Notes under the pieces: generated by a model | Told to the model about the DNA's origin: nothing | Database searches by the model: none | The model's input: the letters and a program-made list of their open reading frames with translations, nothing else | Assembly: GCA_963575745.1 (NCBI GenBank) | Contig: CAUYUJ010001448.1 | Span: forward strand, 1-64,000 | DNA: 64,000 nucleotides | Direction of reading: 5' to 3' | DNA from: Prorocentrum cordatum | Lineage: Eukaryota; Sar; Dinophyceae; Prorocentrales; Prorocentraceae | Shown here: positions 1-10,899 of the stretch, one piece after another | Numbering within the stretch: position 1 is the first letter of the stretch | How the letters are laid out: each line of letters starts with the position of its first letter | Program-made: the position numbers and the translations under genes

Positions 1-2445
1 CTCGGAGATGGCGCTCACGAGCGCCCGAGGCACGCCTGGCGTGGGCGGCGGCCGCCGCGGGCGCAAAGGCTACAGCGAAGGCGCCGACTGTGGCGTCCTT
101 CAAAGATAGCTCGGAGATAGCGCTCACGAGCGCCCGAGGCGCGCCCGGCGCGGGCGGCGGCCGCGGCGGGCGCAAAGGCTACAGCGAAGGCGCCGACTGT
201 GGCGTCCTTCAAAGATAGCTCGGAGATAGCGCTCACGAGCGCCCGAGGCACGCCTGGCGCGGGCCGCGGCCGCAGCGAGCGCAAAGGCTACAGCGAAGGC
301 GCCGACTGTGGCGTCCTTCAAAGATAGCTCGGAGATAGCGCTCACGAGCGCCCGAGGCACGCCTGGCGCGGGCGGCGGCCGCAGCGGGCGCAAAGGCTAC
401 AGCGAAGGCGCCGACTGTGGCGTCCTTCAAAGATAGCTCGGAGATAGCGCTCACGAGCGCCCGAGGCACGCCTGGCGTGGGTTGCGGCCGCAGCGGGCGC
501 AAAGGCTACACCGAAGGCGCCGACTGTGGCGCCCTTCAAAGATAGCTCGGAGATAGCGCTCACGAGCGCCCGAGGCACGCCTGGCGTGGGCGGCGGCCGC
601 AGAGGCCGCAAAGGCTACAGCGAAGGCGCCGACTGTGGCGCCCTTCAAAGATAGCTCGGAGATAGCGCTCACGAGCGCCCGAGGCACGCCTGGCGTGGGC
701 GGCGGCCGCAGCGGGCGCAAAGACAACAGCGAAAGCGCCGACGGTGGCGTCCTTCAAAGATAGCTCGGAGATTGCGCTCACGAGCGCCCGAGGCACGCCT
801 GGCGTGGGCCGCGGCCGCAGCGGGCGCAAAGGCTACAGCGAAGGCGCCGACTGTGGCGTCCTTCAAAGATAGCTCGGAGAGAGCGCTGACGAGCGCCCGA
901 GGCACGCCTGGCGTGGGCCGCGGCCGCAGCGGGCGCAAAGGCTACAGCGAAGGCGCCGACGGTGGCGTCCTTCACAGATAGCTCGGAGATAGCGCTCACG
1001 AGCGCCCGCGGCACGCCTGGCGTGGGCCGCGGCCGCAGCGGGCGCAAAAGCTACAGCGAAAGCGCCGACTGTGGCGTCCTTCAAAGATAGCTCGGAGATA
1101 GCGCTCACGAGCGCCCGAGGCACGCCTGGCGTGGGCGGCGGCCGCAGCGGCCGCGAAGGCTACAGCGAAGGCGCCGACTGTGGCGCCCTTCAAAGATAGC
1201 TCGGAGATAGCGCTCACGAGCGCCCGAGGCACGCCTGGCGTGGGCGGCGGCCGCAGCGAGCGCAAAGGCTACAGCGAAGGCGCCGTCTGTGGCGCCCTTC
1301 AAAGATAGCTCGGAGATAGCGCTCACGAGCGCCCGCGGCACGCCTGGCGTGGGCGGCGGCCGCAGCGGGCGCAAAGGCTACAGCGAAGGCGCCGACTGTG
1401 GCGTCCTTCAAAGATAGCTCGGAGATAGCGCTCACGAGCGCCCGAGGCACGCCTGGCGTGGGCGGCGGCCGCAGCGGGCGCAAAGGCTACAGCGAAGGCG
1501 CCGACTGTGGCGTCCTTCAAAGATAGCTCGGAGATAGCGCTCACGAGCGCCCGAGGCACGCCTGGCGTGGGCCGCGGCCGCAGCGGGCGCAAAGGCTACA
1601 GCGAAGGCGCCGACTGTGGCGTCCTTCAAAGATAGCTCGGAGATAGCGCTCACGAGCGCCCGAGCCACGCCTGGCGTGGGCGTCGACCGCAGCGGCCGCA
1701 AAGGCTACAGCGAAGGCGCCGACTGTGGCGTCCTTCAAAGATAACTCGGAGATAGCGCTCACGAGCGCCCGCGGCACGCCTGGCGTGGGCGGCGGCCGCA
1801 GCGGGCGCAAAGGCTACAGCGAAGGCGCCGACTGTGGCGTCCTTCAAAGATAGCTCGGAGATAGCGCTCACGAGCGCCCGAGGCACGCCTGGCGTGGGCG
1901 GCGGCCGCAGCGGGCGCAAAGGCTACAGCGAAGGCGCCGACTGTGGCGCCTTCAAAGATAGCTCGGAGATAGCGCTCACGAGCGCCCGAGGCACGCCTGG
2001 CGTGGGCCGCGGCCGCAGCGAGCGCAAAGGCTACAGCGAAGGCGCCGACTGTGGCGTCCTTCAAAGATAGCTCGGAGATAGCGCTCACGAGCGCCCGAGG
2101 CACGCCTGGCGTGGGCGGCGGCCGCAGCGGGCGCAAAGGCTACAGCGAAGGCGCCGACGGTGGCGTCCTTCAAAGATAGCTCGGAGATAGCGCTCACGAG
2201 CGCCCGAGGCACGCCTGGCGCGGGTTGCGGCCGCAGCGGCCGCAAAGGCTACACCGAAGGCGCCGACTGTGGCGTCCTTCAAAGATAGCTCGGAGATAGC
2301 GCCCACGAGCGCCCGAGGCGCGCCTGGCGTGGGCCGCGGCCGCGGCGGGCGCAGAGGCTACAGCGAAAGCGCCGAGTGTGGCGTCCTTCAAAGATAGCTC
2401 GGAGATAGCGCTCACGAGCGCCCGAGGCACGCCTGGCGCGGGCGG
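1..2445. repeat. 109-bp tandem satellite, about 22 copies
   Basis: The block starting CTCGGAGAT recurs at 1, 110, 219 and so on with a 109-bp period up to about 2445, and the array runs off the left edge. Units differ by scattered substitutions, mostly in the GGCGGCCGC core. One unit near 1945 is a few bases short, which breaks the frame cycle. Because 109 is not a multiple of 3, every unit yields the same staggered short open frames on both strands; I do not regard these as genes. The array ends at a sharp change to unrelated sequence. Confidence 0.97.
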
Positions 2446-2574
2446 CGTTCCCACGGTGGTGAACCCACCATATCCCCAAGACTCCTTTCCAGGCCGTGCG
2501 TGAGAGGTTTTCACGCGTTCGCAGACGCGTTCCCAGAGCGTAAATTCGAGATTCCAAACTCGATCCCGGGACTC

Positions 2575-2715
2575 GGGAACCCGGAAGCCCGGAAGCGCGT
2601 GAGCCCCTGAGGGTCGTGAGCCCGTGAGCGCGCGAGCCCGTGAGCACGTGAGCCCGTGGGCCCGTCAGCCCGTGAGTCCGTGAGTCCTTGAGCCCGGGCG
2701 CCCGCGAGGGCGCAC
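2575..2715. repeat. Short GTGAGCCC minisatellite
   Basis: About 140 bp of degenerate GTGAGCCC / GTGAGTCC units follow a roughly 130-bp non-repetitive stretch after the satellite. No gene is seen between 2446 and 2890. Confidence 0.7.
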
Positions 2716-2892
2716 GTCACTCACTCAGGCTGACGCCAGCACTCCTTCCCCCCTTGATAGGGGGGAGCGTGGGGGGTAGATCCCTAAACCCTAAAAGCAA
2801 TGACTCTGGGTGGATGGGGTGGGACAGAACGCATCCATCCATCCCCCCCTACCTCCTGAGGAGGGGGGGATCGGATGGTTCTGCGCAGAAGC

Positions 2893-3165
2893 CCTAAACC
2901 CTAAACTGCAAGCCACGGGCGGTGCAACGTCCGTAGCCCGTGGCGTCTGGCCGAGCGCTCAGCGAGCCTGCCCATACAGCGTGCGCCGCACCGACGAAGC
3001 GGCGATAGCCGCTGAGGAGGAATTCGCACGCCGCGCGGTGCATCCCCGTGGTGTTCTCCTAAGAAAAGGAACCCCTAACCCTCAGCCGCAGCCTGCGGGT
3101 TCCCCGCGGTCCGCTACATCCCCTGGGGCTCCAAACCTTTGAAAATACAGCATGCGGTGCTCTCT
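2893..3165. repeat. Duplicated block, left part (partner 9931-10180)
   Basis: This stretch, starting in CCCTAAACTGCAAGCCACGG, is closely matched at 9931-10180. In both places it leads into the CTCCCAAGCG minisatellite, so it is the left end of a larger duplicated segment. Confidence 0.85.
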
Positions 3166-3199
3166 GGGTGCTCCAAACGTATGAAATTACAGCATGCGG

Positions 3200-3770
3200 C
3201 GCTCCAGGCGCTTCCAGGCGCTCCCAGGGACTCTCCAAGCGATCCACGCTCCCAAGCGCCCCCAAGCGTTCCCAGGCGCCCCCAGGCGCCCCCAGGCGCT
3301 CCCAGGCGCTCCCAAGCGCTCCCAAGCGTTCCCAAGCGCTTCCAATATTCCCCAGGCGCTCCCGGCACGCTCCCAAGCGCTCCACGGCGCTTCAAGCGCT
3401 CCTGGCACGCTCCCAGGCGCTCTCGGCATTGGGAACGCGCTGGCTGCGCTCCCAGGCGCTCCCAGGCGCTCCTGGCACGCCCCCGGGCGCTCCCAAGCGC
3501 TCGCAGGCGCTCAAGCGCTCCCGGCACGCTCCTGGCGCGCTCCCAGGCGCTCGCAGGCGCTCCCCAGCGTTCCCAGCGCTGCCACAACTCCGAAGCGCTT
3601 CTAAGCGCTCCCCGGCGCTCCCAGGTGCTCCCAGGCGCCCAAGCATCCCCACGCGCTCTTAAGCACCCACAAGCGCTCCAAGGCGCCACGCGGCGCTCCC
3701 ATGCTCCCGCGCGCTCCCAAGCGTGCCCGGGCGGTTCCAGGCGGTCCCGAGGCTATTGGGGGAAGCTCCA
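3200..3770. repeat. CTCCCAAGCG 10-bp minisatellite, locus 1
   Basis: Tandem CTCCCAAGCG / CTCCCAGGCG decamers with some GGCACG variants. The decamer gives long open frames in several registers on both strands (for example ALPSAPRRSQ and SAWERLGA repeats); these are repeat translations and not proteins. Confidence 0.95.
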
Positions 3771-3824
3771 GGCGCTCTCCCAGCGCTGCCAGAGGGTCCC
3801 CCCAAGGCATTCCACGGGCTCTGC

Positions 3825-4725
3825 CATGGAGGTGCTGCCGCAGCCATGCGCGCGCATCGTAGCGAGGGGGTGCCAGACCCACCCCCTCGCGCTCCCCCTC
3901 CAGCCGTCCGAAGCTCGCGCCGAAGGCGGCTGCGTCGATGATTGCAATCGCTTCAGCGGGGGGGCGACCCCAAAGGCGAAACCCAAAGCCGCGGGCGAAT
4001 GTAACTGCCGTGCGCGTCGCCGTCAGCGAGGAGCCCGAGGGCGCAGCCGCTCGCTCCAGGCCCACGCATGGGATTGCCGCGCCAGCGCCTTCGCAATGCT
4101 GCTTTCCAATGCCGAAGGCAAATGCCGGACCCCTGTGGAACTGCTGCGCCAGCGGCAGCCCACTGGCGAAGCTCCGCGCCGAAGGTGCAAACAGCTGCCT
4201 CCTCGACGAGGCGACCTGACGCGCTAGCGCCATGCACCCTGTGCGCGTGCTCGCATCGGCGCACGTTGCTACGGCCGCGGCCGCACGCGCGCATCCCAGC
4301 ATTTACAACCCAGTGCCGCAACCCAGTGCCGAAGGCAAAGGCGGCAACGCATGGGCATGCTGCGCCAGCGGCAGCCCAACGGCGAAGCTCAACGCCGAAA
4401 TCGCCAAAGGCTGCCTCTTCGACGGGGCGACGAGCTGACGCGCCTACGTCACGCGCCCTGCGCGCATGTTCAAATGGATGCGCAATGCCACGGCCGCGTC
4501 GGCGATCGCCGGCGCGCGCCACTTCGACAGCCCCCCGTGATAGGGGGGCTTGGGGGAGAAACCATAAACCCTAAAAGGCTTCACTCTGGGTGGTCTGGGG
4601 CGGGAGTGCGACTAACCGCGGCGCGCGCGGCCTGGGCAGCGATCCCCCCCAACAACCTTGATGTGGGGGGGATCGCAGCCAGCGCGCGCTTTCTCTAATG
4701 CAGGCCCTAAACCCTAAACCCTAAA
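3825..4725. repeat. Duplicated block, right part (partner 10900-12416)
   Basis: GC-rich sequence with near-identical counterpart at 10900-12416, including the motif GCAGCCATGCGCGCGCATCG and the run to CCCTAAACCCTAAA at 4705-4725. The 306-bp unit present once here is present three times in the partner. No coding signal was accepted. Confidence 0.85.
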
Positions 4726-5039
4726 TATCTATTCCTTATGATTATTAAACCCTGAACTCTACCACCCCATGCCTCCTGACGGTTGGTGAACTTCTGAGGT
4801 CCACTTTCCCTATGACAAACACTACATCCTTAACATTATGCCTTTCAACATGCTCCATCCTATGCAAACAACTACTATATCCTGATCATTCTTCGTTTCT
4901 GGTGTGTAGTTTCCATTGTAAAAAAACAATATAAACTCAACAGTTTGCTCTTGCAAGATGTGTCCATGTCAATAGTCCATTGCAACAAATACGACAGAGT
5001 GCACATGCGCACGGCAGCCGCGCGCGCCTCGCAGCGCCT

Positions 5040-5255
5040 ATCTGTTTAGCTATGCTATGCTATGCTGTGCTACAGCCACGCTGTAACAAAAGGTTATCCA
5101 AATTTTGGGGACCTTGCCTCTTTGCTACCTCTGCTTCGCTACGCTATGCTACGCTACAGCCACGCTATAACATCAGGTTCCTCAAATTTTGGTGACCTCG
5201 CCTCTTTGCTACGCGCTTGCTATGCTATGCTATGCTATGCTACAACCACGGTGTA
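5040..5255. repeat. CTATG / ACAGCCACGCTATAACA repeats
   Basis: Short runs of GCTATGCTATGC alternate with ACAGCCACGCTGTAACA and CAAATTTTGGGGACC. The same motif chain recurs at 16545-16690, 24020-24140, 53720-53935 and, more degenerate, 20930-21460. This copy contains the uninterrupted target site of the element inserted at 14.7 kb. Confidence 0.85.
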
Positions 5256-5259
5256 CCAT

Positions 5260-5365
5260 GAGAGGAGAGATGATCTTTATGTGGGGGTGGCGATGCGGGG
5301 GGGATTGATAGCCACCGCAGGTGAATGCCTATGCAGGTAGGTATTCCTGGCCTTGCCCTGTTAGA
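5260..5365. repeat. 107-bp module M, copy 1
   Basis: First of 15 copies of a highly conserved module of about 105-107 bp. It starts GAGAGGAGAGATGATCTTTA, has a G-rich centre (GTGGGGGTGGAGATGCGGGG), then two splice-donor-like strings, GCAGGTGAGTGCC and GCAGGTAGGTATTCC, and ends CCTTGCCCTGTTAGA. It normally leads straight into CCCTAAA units and the linker TAATCCTTATAATTATTAAA. The upstream neighbour is either the CTATG / CACGGT motif or the CCGACACGG minisatellite. Function unknown. Confidence 0.92.
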
Positions 5366-5449
5366 TCTCTAATCCTTATAATTATTAAACCCTAAAGCCC
5401 GCTAAACCGGCCGCTATGCATCCCCCCCTCCATCCTATGCAAAAAAAAA

Positions 5450-5640
5450 CATTTCCTGATCATGCGATCAGAAAACCATATTTTTACAATATATTGTGAC
5501 CGGCCTGGGTCGCAACCCGGGTCTTTCCATTGCAAAAAAACTGTATCCTGATCGTGCGATCAGAAAACCCCGGCCCGGCCCCGGCCCCGGCTGCAAACCC
5601 GTATGTAAACCCGGGTTTTATATTGTAAAAAACACTACAA
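5450..5640. repeat. Dyad array, two units
   Basis: Two units with CTGATCATGCGATCAG and CTGATCGTGCGATCAG, each followed by an AAAACC stretch and a CCCGG-rich spacer. See the three-unit array at 25815 for the full unit description. Confidence 0.85.
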
Positions 5641-5889
5641 ACTTAACATTCTGCTCTGGCAAGATGTGTCCATGCTCATATTCCATTGCAAAAAATACGG
5701 CAAAGTGCACACGCGCGCGGCGGCCGCGCGATCATGGCGAAATCTTTTGAAACACAATGTGTTTTCAATGTTTTCCAGAAGCGATATCTGCAACACGTAT
5801 GAAAACATATGATTTTCTCATACCACAATTGTGCAGGATCGCTCTCCGCGTGCATCCTGAATCATTGAAGAACCAAAATCTCCCAGAGG

Positions 5890-6711
5890 TCTCAATGACT
5901 CCAAGGGGCGCCAGGGGCGCAAGGGCTCTCAAGGGCTATCGGAGGCTCCCAGGGGCTCCGGCGGCCGGTGCAAGGGGTTCCTGTGTTCTAAGGGGCCCTC
6001 ACAGGTTCCCAGGGGGGGCTCTCAGGAGCTCCTAGAGGCTTTGAAGCTGGGGCTCCAGTGGGCTGGATCGTTCTCCGCGTGCATCCTGACTCATTGAAGA
6101 ACCAGGATCTTCCCGAAGCTTTTCAATGGCTCCAAGGGGCGCCAGGGGCGCAGGGGCTCTCAGGGGCTATCGGAGGCCCCCAAGGGCTCCCGCGGCCGGT
6201 GCAAGGGGTTCCTGTGTTCAAGGGGCTCTCACAGGTTCCCAGGGGGGCTCCCAGGAGCTCCTAGAGGCTTCGAAGCTGGGGCTCTAATGGGCTCTAATGG
6301 GTTCGCAGGGGCTTCAGTGGCTCTCAAGGATTCCTGGAGGCTCCCAGGGGCTATCGCGGTCGGGTCCGGGGCTCTCTGTGTTCGAAGGGGCTTTCAGAGG
6401 CTCCCATGGGGGATTTCCAAGAGCTCCCAGATGTTCCCAAGGCCTCCCCTGTGCTTAATGTGTTTCAGGGGTTCCCAGGGGCTCTCAGGGGCTCTCAGGG
6501 GCTTCGGGAAGCTTCCAAGGGCTCCCGCGGTCTGCGCTGGGGCTCCCATTGCCCCAAGGGGCTCCCAGGAGTTCCAGGAGCTACGAGAAGATTTCGCCGG
6601 GTTTCCAATTGGCTCTTAGTGGTTCCCAGGTGCTTCCATTGGGGTCCGAGTGTTTCCTGCAGGCTCCCACGGGCTTTTGCATTGTGAGAGGGGGGGGGGG
6701 GGGGGGGGGGG
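5890..6711. repeat. GGGGCTCYCA 10-bp minisatellite ending in poly-G
   Basis: Tandem degenerate decamers GGGGCTCTCA / GGGGCTCCCA preceded by a conserved leader (AACACAATGTGTTTTC to GAATCATTGAAGAACC). It ends in TTTTGCATTGTGAGAG followed by about 20 G. The same leader, array and end recur at 18340, 52195 (truncated) and 54650; a related array lies at 48700. Apparent ORFs are repeat translations. Confidence 0.92.
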
Positions 6712-7215
6712 CAGATCCGTTCAATAATGCATTTGCCCAAACATGTGGTTATATTTGAGGGGCCTCTTGTAATGCGATGGATTCTGCCACGTTATATCTC
6801 AGCCAATCTATAGCATTACGTCAGAGTGCATGGAACCTTCAAACATGGATGCCAGGCTGTGCTATTCCATAGCCACGGCCACACATTGAATATGTTTCTC
6901 TATGTGTTGGGAATGTTTTGCCGCAGCCTTAGGGTCTACAGTCTGCTTGTCTTCATGTGATATTTCGTACAGGCTTTAATTTGTTGGGGGGGAGCTTGGA
7001 AGTGTATACGATTCACAGTTCCACATTTGTCTCCATCTTGATGCATTGTGTTGTTTCGGCACGCTCTGGTGCTATGCGACAGCCACGCTAGAAGCTGCGG
7101 TTACCCAGATGTTGTGGAACTCGCCTTTGTGCTAATCTATGTTATGCTGGCATAGCATACGAGAGGCGTTGCATAGCAAAGCACGTTCACACTATTGCGA
7201 TGTATATCGCACGGT
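6712..7215. repeat. Tail module with conserved hairpin, copy 1
   Basis: About 500 bp from CAGATCCGTTCAATAATGC to the CACGTTCACA motif, repeated at 19165, 49575 and 55490. Partial copies occur at 9110, 26370 and 27720. At 7138-7159 it holds an inverted repeat, arms TATGTTATGC and GCATAGCATA with a 2-base loop (9 of 10 pairs), which recurs in the other copies. Confidence 0.85.
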
Positions 7216-7218
7216 TGC

Positions 7219-7551
7219 ATGGCACCTGTGCTGTACCGCTCTATTGCCTTGCTCGTGGACCGCCGTGAAGCACCATGGCTCATGGCTATAGTGCAGAGCT
7301 CTCAGAACTATTACATGGTCATGGGGCAGAGGTTGTGGGACTTGGAGCTGGCCTGGCGCCTATTCCATCATCAGGTAGCCGTCCGGGAGCAGGAGACGGA
7401 TGCCTGGGCTATGGCGGGGCTGGGTTTCCGCGTTCGCCATGGCAGGGCGGTTTATTTGGACGGCGAGTCGACATCGGACTCCGACGATTCGTCCACGGCT
7501 ATGGGCGCGAACATGCGGGACCACATGCTCGGGCGAATTGGTTGGTGGTGA
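7219..7551 (+). CDS. Repeat-borne conserved ORF, short form, copy 1
   Basis: 110 residues from the ATG at 7219 (MAPVLYRSIALL). I do not recognise the family. It is almost identical to ORFs at 21923 and 55991. The N-terminal half is amphipathic with Trp/Leu-rich segments (QRLWDLELAWRLF). The C-terminal half has a Ser/Asp-rich acidic stretch, here slightly altered (VYLDGESTSDSDDS), and it ends in GRIGWW. There is an in-frame stop directly after, and CA-microsatellite and CCGACACGG repeats follow. The frame stays open in all three copies, but the copies are so similar that this alone does not prove selection. It may be a gene fragment amplified with the surrounding repeat cycle. Confidence 0.5.
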   Translation: MAPVLYRSIALLVDRREAPWLMAIVQSSQNYYMVMGQRLWDLELAWRLFHHQVAVREQETDAWAMAGLGFRVRHGRAVYLDGESTSDSDDSSTAMGANMRDHMLGRIGWW

Positions 7552-7843
7552 TACTATGGGGTGTCACTCCATTCGCGTTCGTATACATCATCGCGCTGGC
7601 GGTTTCGTCTCGCCGTGTATGCGACCTCGTGGCGTACTGATGTGGCATGGGTGTTTCTGAATGTACGTGTTGAGGAACCTATCGCCTGTTCCCGGACCTC
7701 TGTGGTTGTGGTTAGGAAAAAAACATCTTTCGTGTGGTTTTCCATGTGTCATATTGCGGTCTGGTCGCTCATGGGCCAGCTTGCGCACCATGGTCTCTTC
7801 GGGGTAGTGCGCCTCAGCATGGCATTTCACAGCGCACACCTGG

Positions 7844-7847
<4 letters not shown>

Positions 7848-7875
<28 letters not shown>

Positions 7876-7965
7876 GCACTCGCACACACACGCACACACA
7901 CACTCACTCGCACACACACACACGCGCACACACATGTGCACATACCTACATGCACACACACACAC
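7848..7965. repeat. CA/CG dinucleotide microsatellite
   Basis: Imperfect (CA)n with CG and CT interruptions. Counterparts at the same relative place in the other cycles are at 22575-22700 and 56620-56740. Confidence 0.95.
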
Positions 7966-8034
7966 GTGTTGCCGCGCATTTGGGACGGCATGGCGGCAAT
8001 ATGGCATAGCACACCATAACATAACATAGCATCC

Positions 8035-8395
8035 ATAATTGCCGACACGGTTTGTCACAACTGCCGACACGGTTTGTCATAACTGCCGACGCGGGTTGCC
8101 ATAATTGTCGACCCGGCTTTCCATAACTGCCGACACGGGTTGCCATACATGATTCTGAAGTCTCATAAGCCGACACGGCTGTCCACAACAACCGACAGGA
8201 ATTTCCAAGTAACAGCCGACACGGGTTTCCAGAACTACTGACACGGGTTTCCATAACTTTCAGTTTCCAAATTGAATCTGTGTTATCATAAGTGAACACG
8301 GATTTCCATTACAACCGATGCGAATTTCTATAACAACCGGCACGGGTTTTCATAATTGCCGACATGGTTTTCCATGATTGTCGACACCTCACAAG
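8035..8395. repeat. CCGACACGG minisatellite, copy 1
   Basis: Degenerate units of roughly 22 bp, typically GCCGACACGGGTTGCCATAA. The array is followed by the module M copy at 8445. Confidence 0.9.
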
Positions 8396-8444
8396 CTTCG
8401 CGTTGTAGCACGCGCGCCATCTGTTAGAGCGATGTTGTCACAAA

Positions 8445-8571
8445 GAGAGGAGAGATGATCTTTATGTGGGGGTGGAGATGCGGGGGGGATTGATAGCCAC
8501 CGCAGGTGAGTGCCTATGCAGGTAGGTATTCCTGGCCTTGCCCTGCTAGACCCTAAACCCTAAACCCTAAA
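8445..8571. repeat. Module M copy 2 with telomere-type repeats
   Basis: Module M at 8445-8550 (ending in a CTGCTAGA variant) is directly followed by CCCTAAA units at 8551-8571. It follows the CCGACACGG array, closing the first repeat cycle. Confidence 0.92.
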
Positions 8572-8644
8572 TCTCTAATATCTATAATTATTAAACCCTA
8601 GTCCCTTCCAAACCGGTCGCTATGCAAGTCGGCCTCCATCCCTT

Positions 8645-8850
8645 GCAAAAAAATACTATTTCCTGATCATGCGATCAGAAAACCATATGTTTTACAATAC
8701 ATTCTGCCCGGCCGTGGTAGCAACCGGAGCCTTTCCATTGCAAAAATACTAGATCCTGATCATGCGATCAGAAAACCATATTTTTTACAATACAAAGTGC
8801 CCGGCCGTGATTCGCAACCCCCTATGTAACCCGGAGTTATATATTGTAAA
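8645..8850. repeat. Dyad array, two units
   Basis: Two exact CTGATCATGCGATCAG dyads in the usual unit, ending in a CCCGGAGTTATATATTG-type terminus. Confidence 0.85.
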
Positions 8851-9109
8851 AATACTATAACCTTAACATCCTGCTCTTGCAAGATGTGTCCATGCTCATA
8901 TTCCATTGCAAAAAATACGACAAAATGCACACGCGCGCGGCGGCCCCGTATGCGTACCGGAGTTGTGTATTGTAAAAAATATTATAAACTGCAGATTCTG
9001 CCTTTGCAAGATGTGTGCATGGTACTATTCCATTGCAAACAATACGACCAAGTGCACAAGCGCGCGGCGGCCGCGCGATCATGGCCAACTCCTTTGGATT
9101 TTTTTCTCA

Positions 9110-9235
9110 GCACTGGTGCTATGCGACAGCCACGCTAGAGGCTGCGGTTATCCAGATGTTGTTGAACTCGCCTTTGTGCTAATCTATGTTATGCTGGCAT
9201 AGCATACGAGAGGCGTTGCATAGCAAAGCACGTTG
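9110..9235. repeat. Partial tail module with hairpin
   Basis: Only the last part of the tail module (from the GCACTGGTGCTATGCGACAG motif) is present. It joins directly to the GC minisatellite instead of an ORF. Confidence 0.8.
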
Positions 9236-9237
9236 AG

Positions 9238-9715
9238 GTCGGGCGAACCCTAGAGTCCGCCCGACCCGAACTGACCCGCTTGTTAGGGTTCACGCGTGTC
9301 AAGTGTATACGCACCATACTTTAATGTCCCGCCCGCCCGACCCGACCCGCCCGTTAGGGTCCGCCCGACCCGACCCGACCCCCCCGTTAGGGTCCGCCCA
9401 CCCGACCCGGTCCGACCCGCCTGTCAGGGTTCACGCGTGTCAAGTGCACACGCACCATACTTTAATGTCCCGCCCGCCCGACCCGACCCGCCCGCTAGGG
9501 CCCGCCCGACCCGACCCGACCCGCCCGTTAGGGTCCGCCCGCCCGACCCGACCCGCTTGTTAGGGTTCACGCGTGTCAAGTGTGCACGCACCATACTTGA
9601 ATGTCCCGCCCTCCCGACCCAACCCGCCCGTTAGGGTCCGCCCGACCTGGCCCGACCCGCCCGTTAGGGTCCGCCCGCCCGACCCGACCCGACCCGCCCG
9701 TTAGGGTCTCCCGCG
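9238..9715. repeat. GC-rich minisatellite with embedded TTAGGG
   Basis: Units of CCCGACCCGCCCGTTAGGGT and CCGCCCGACCCGA, interrupted by a longer element CACGCGTGTCAAGTG...CACCATACTTTAATGTCCCG. Related arrays are at 24215, 26500, 27850, 47265, 47640, 50478 and 52800. The proline/arginine-rich ORFs here are repeat translations. Confidence 0.9.
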
Positions 9716-9803
9716 CGCGCGCGCGTCCGCCGCCTCTTTGCTAAGCGCTTGCTCCCAGGCTTGCTATGGCATGCTATGCTATGCTACAACCACGGTATAA
9801 CAT

Positions 9804-9934
9804 GAGAGGAGAGATGATCTTTATGTGGGGGTGGAGATGCGGGGGGGATTGATAGCCATCGCAGGTGGGTGCCAATGCAGGTAGGTATTCTTGGCCTTGC
9901 CCTGTTAACCCTAAACCCTAAACCCTAAACCCTG
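9804..9934. repeat. Module M copy 3 with telomere-type repeats
   Basis: Module M is followed by about 3.5 CCCTAAA units, which run into the duplicated block starting at 9931. Confidence 0.92.
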
Positions 9935-10180
9935 AACTGCAAGCCACGGGCGGTGCATCGTCAGAAGCCCGTGGCGTCTGGCCGAGCGCTCAGCGAGCCT
10001 GCCCATTCCACGTGCGTGGCACCGACGAAGCGGCGAGAGCCGCTGAGGAGGAATTCGCACGCCGCGCGTATGCAGCTCCGCTGGTTCGACTAATGAAAAG
10101 AACCCTTAACCTCAGACCCCAGCCAATGGGTTCGCTACGATCGGTGCCATCCCCTGGGGCTCCAAACCTATGAAAATACA
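9931..10180. repeat. Duplicated block, left part (partner 2893-3165)
   Basis: Second copy of the segment at 2893, again leading into the CTCCCAAGCG array. Confidence 0.85.
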
Positions 10181-10257
10181 GCATGCGGCGCCCTTTCGGC
10201 CGCCCGTGGGACCGCAAACCATATGAAAATACAGCCTGCGGCGCCCTTTCGGCTGGC

Positions 10258-10262
10258 GCACG

Positions 10263-10304
<42 letters not shown>

Positions 10305-10860
10305 CCAAGCGCTCCCAAGCGCTCCCAGGCGCTCCCAAGCGCTCCCAAGCGCTCCCAAGCGCTCCCAGGTGCTCCCAAGCGTTCCCAGGCGCTCCCCAGC
10401 GCTCCCAAGCGTTCCCAGGCGCTCCCAAGCGCTCCCCGGCGCTTTCGGCACGCTCCCAAGCGCTCCCAAGCGCTCCCAGGCGCATGGCGCTCCCAGGCGC
10501 TCTCAGGCGCTCCCGGCACGCTCCCAGGCGCTCCCAGGCGCTCCCTGGCGCTCCCAAGCGCTCCCAAGTACTCCCAAGCGCTCCCTGCACGCTCCCAAGC
10601 GCTCCCAGCCTGCTCAGGCGCTCCCTGCGCGCTCCCAAGCGCTCCCTGGCGCCTCCGAGCGCTCCGGGGCGCTCCGAAGCACTCCCAGGCGCTCCAGCGC
10701 GCTCCCAGGCGCTCCCGGCACGCTCCCAAGCGCTCCCAAGCGCTCCCAAGCTCCCACAGGTGGCCCCAAGCGCTCCCCGGCGTTCCCAAGCGCGCTTAAG
10801 CAGTCCAAGCGGTCCCATGGCGCTCCCAAGCGTTTTACGCATTCGCAAGCACTCGGCAGC
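10258..10860. repeat. CTCCCAAGCG minisatellite, locus 2
   Basis: Same decamer as at 3200 and here more regular. The several-hundred-residue open frames crossing it on both strands (for example from 10183 and 10223) are repeat translations. Confidence 0.95.
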
Positions 10861-10899
10861 GCTCCCTGGCGGCGCTTCCCGGCGCTCCCCCGCAATGCA

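Noticed and set aside
15-2514. Series of 89-residue minus-strand ORFs with almost the same sequence
   Set aside because: They are frame-staggered readings of the 109-bp satellite; the period is not a multiple of three and every unit gives the same pair of frames.
2920-2960. Possible dinoflagellate spliced leader (CCGTAGCC match)
   Set aside because: Only eight bases agree with the conserved leader; the remainder (CATTTTGGCTCAAG) is absent, and the duplicated copy at 9957 has lost even this match.
3139-4227. 362-residue plus-strand ORF
   Set aside because: Serine/arginine/proline decamer repeats followed by GC-rich duplicated sequence; overlapping frames on both strands are equally open.
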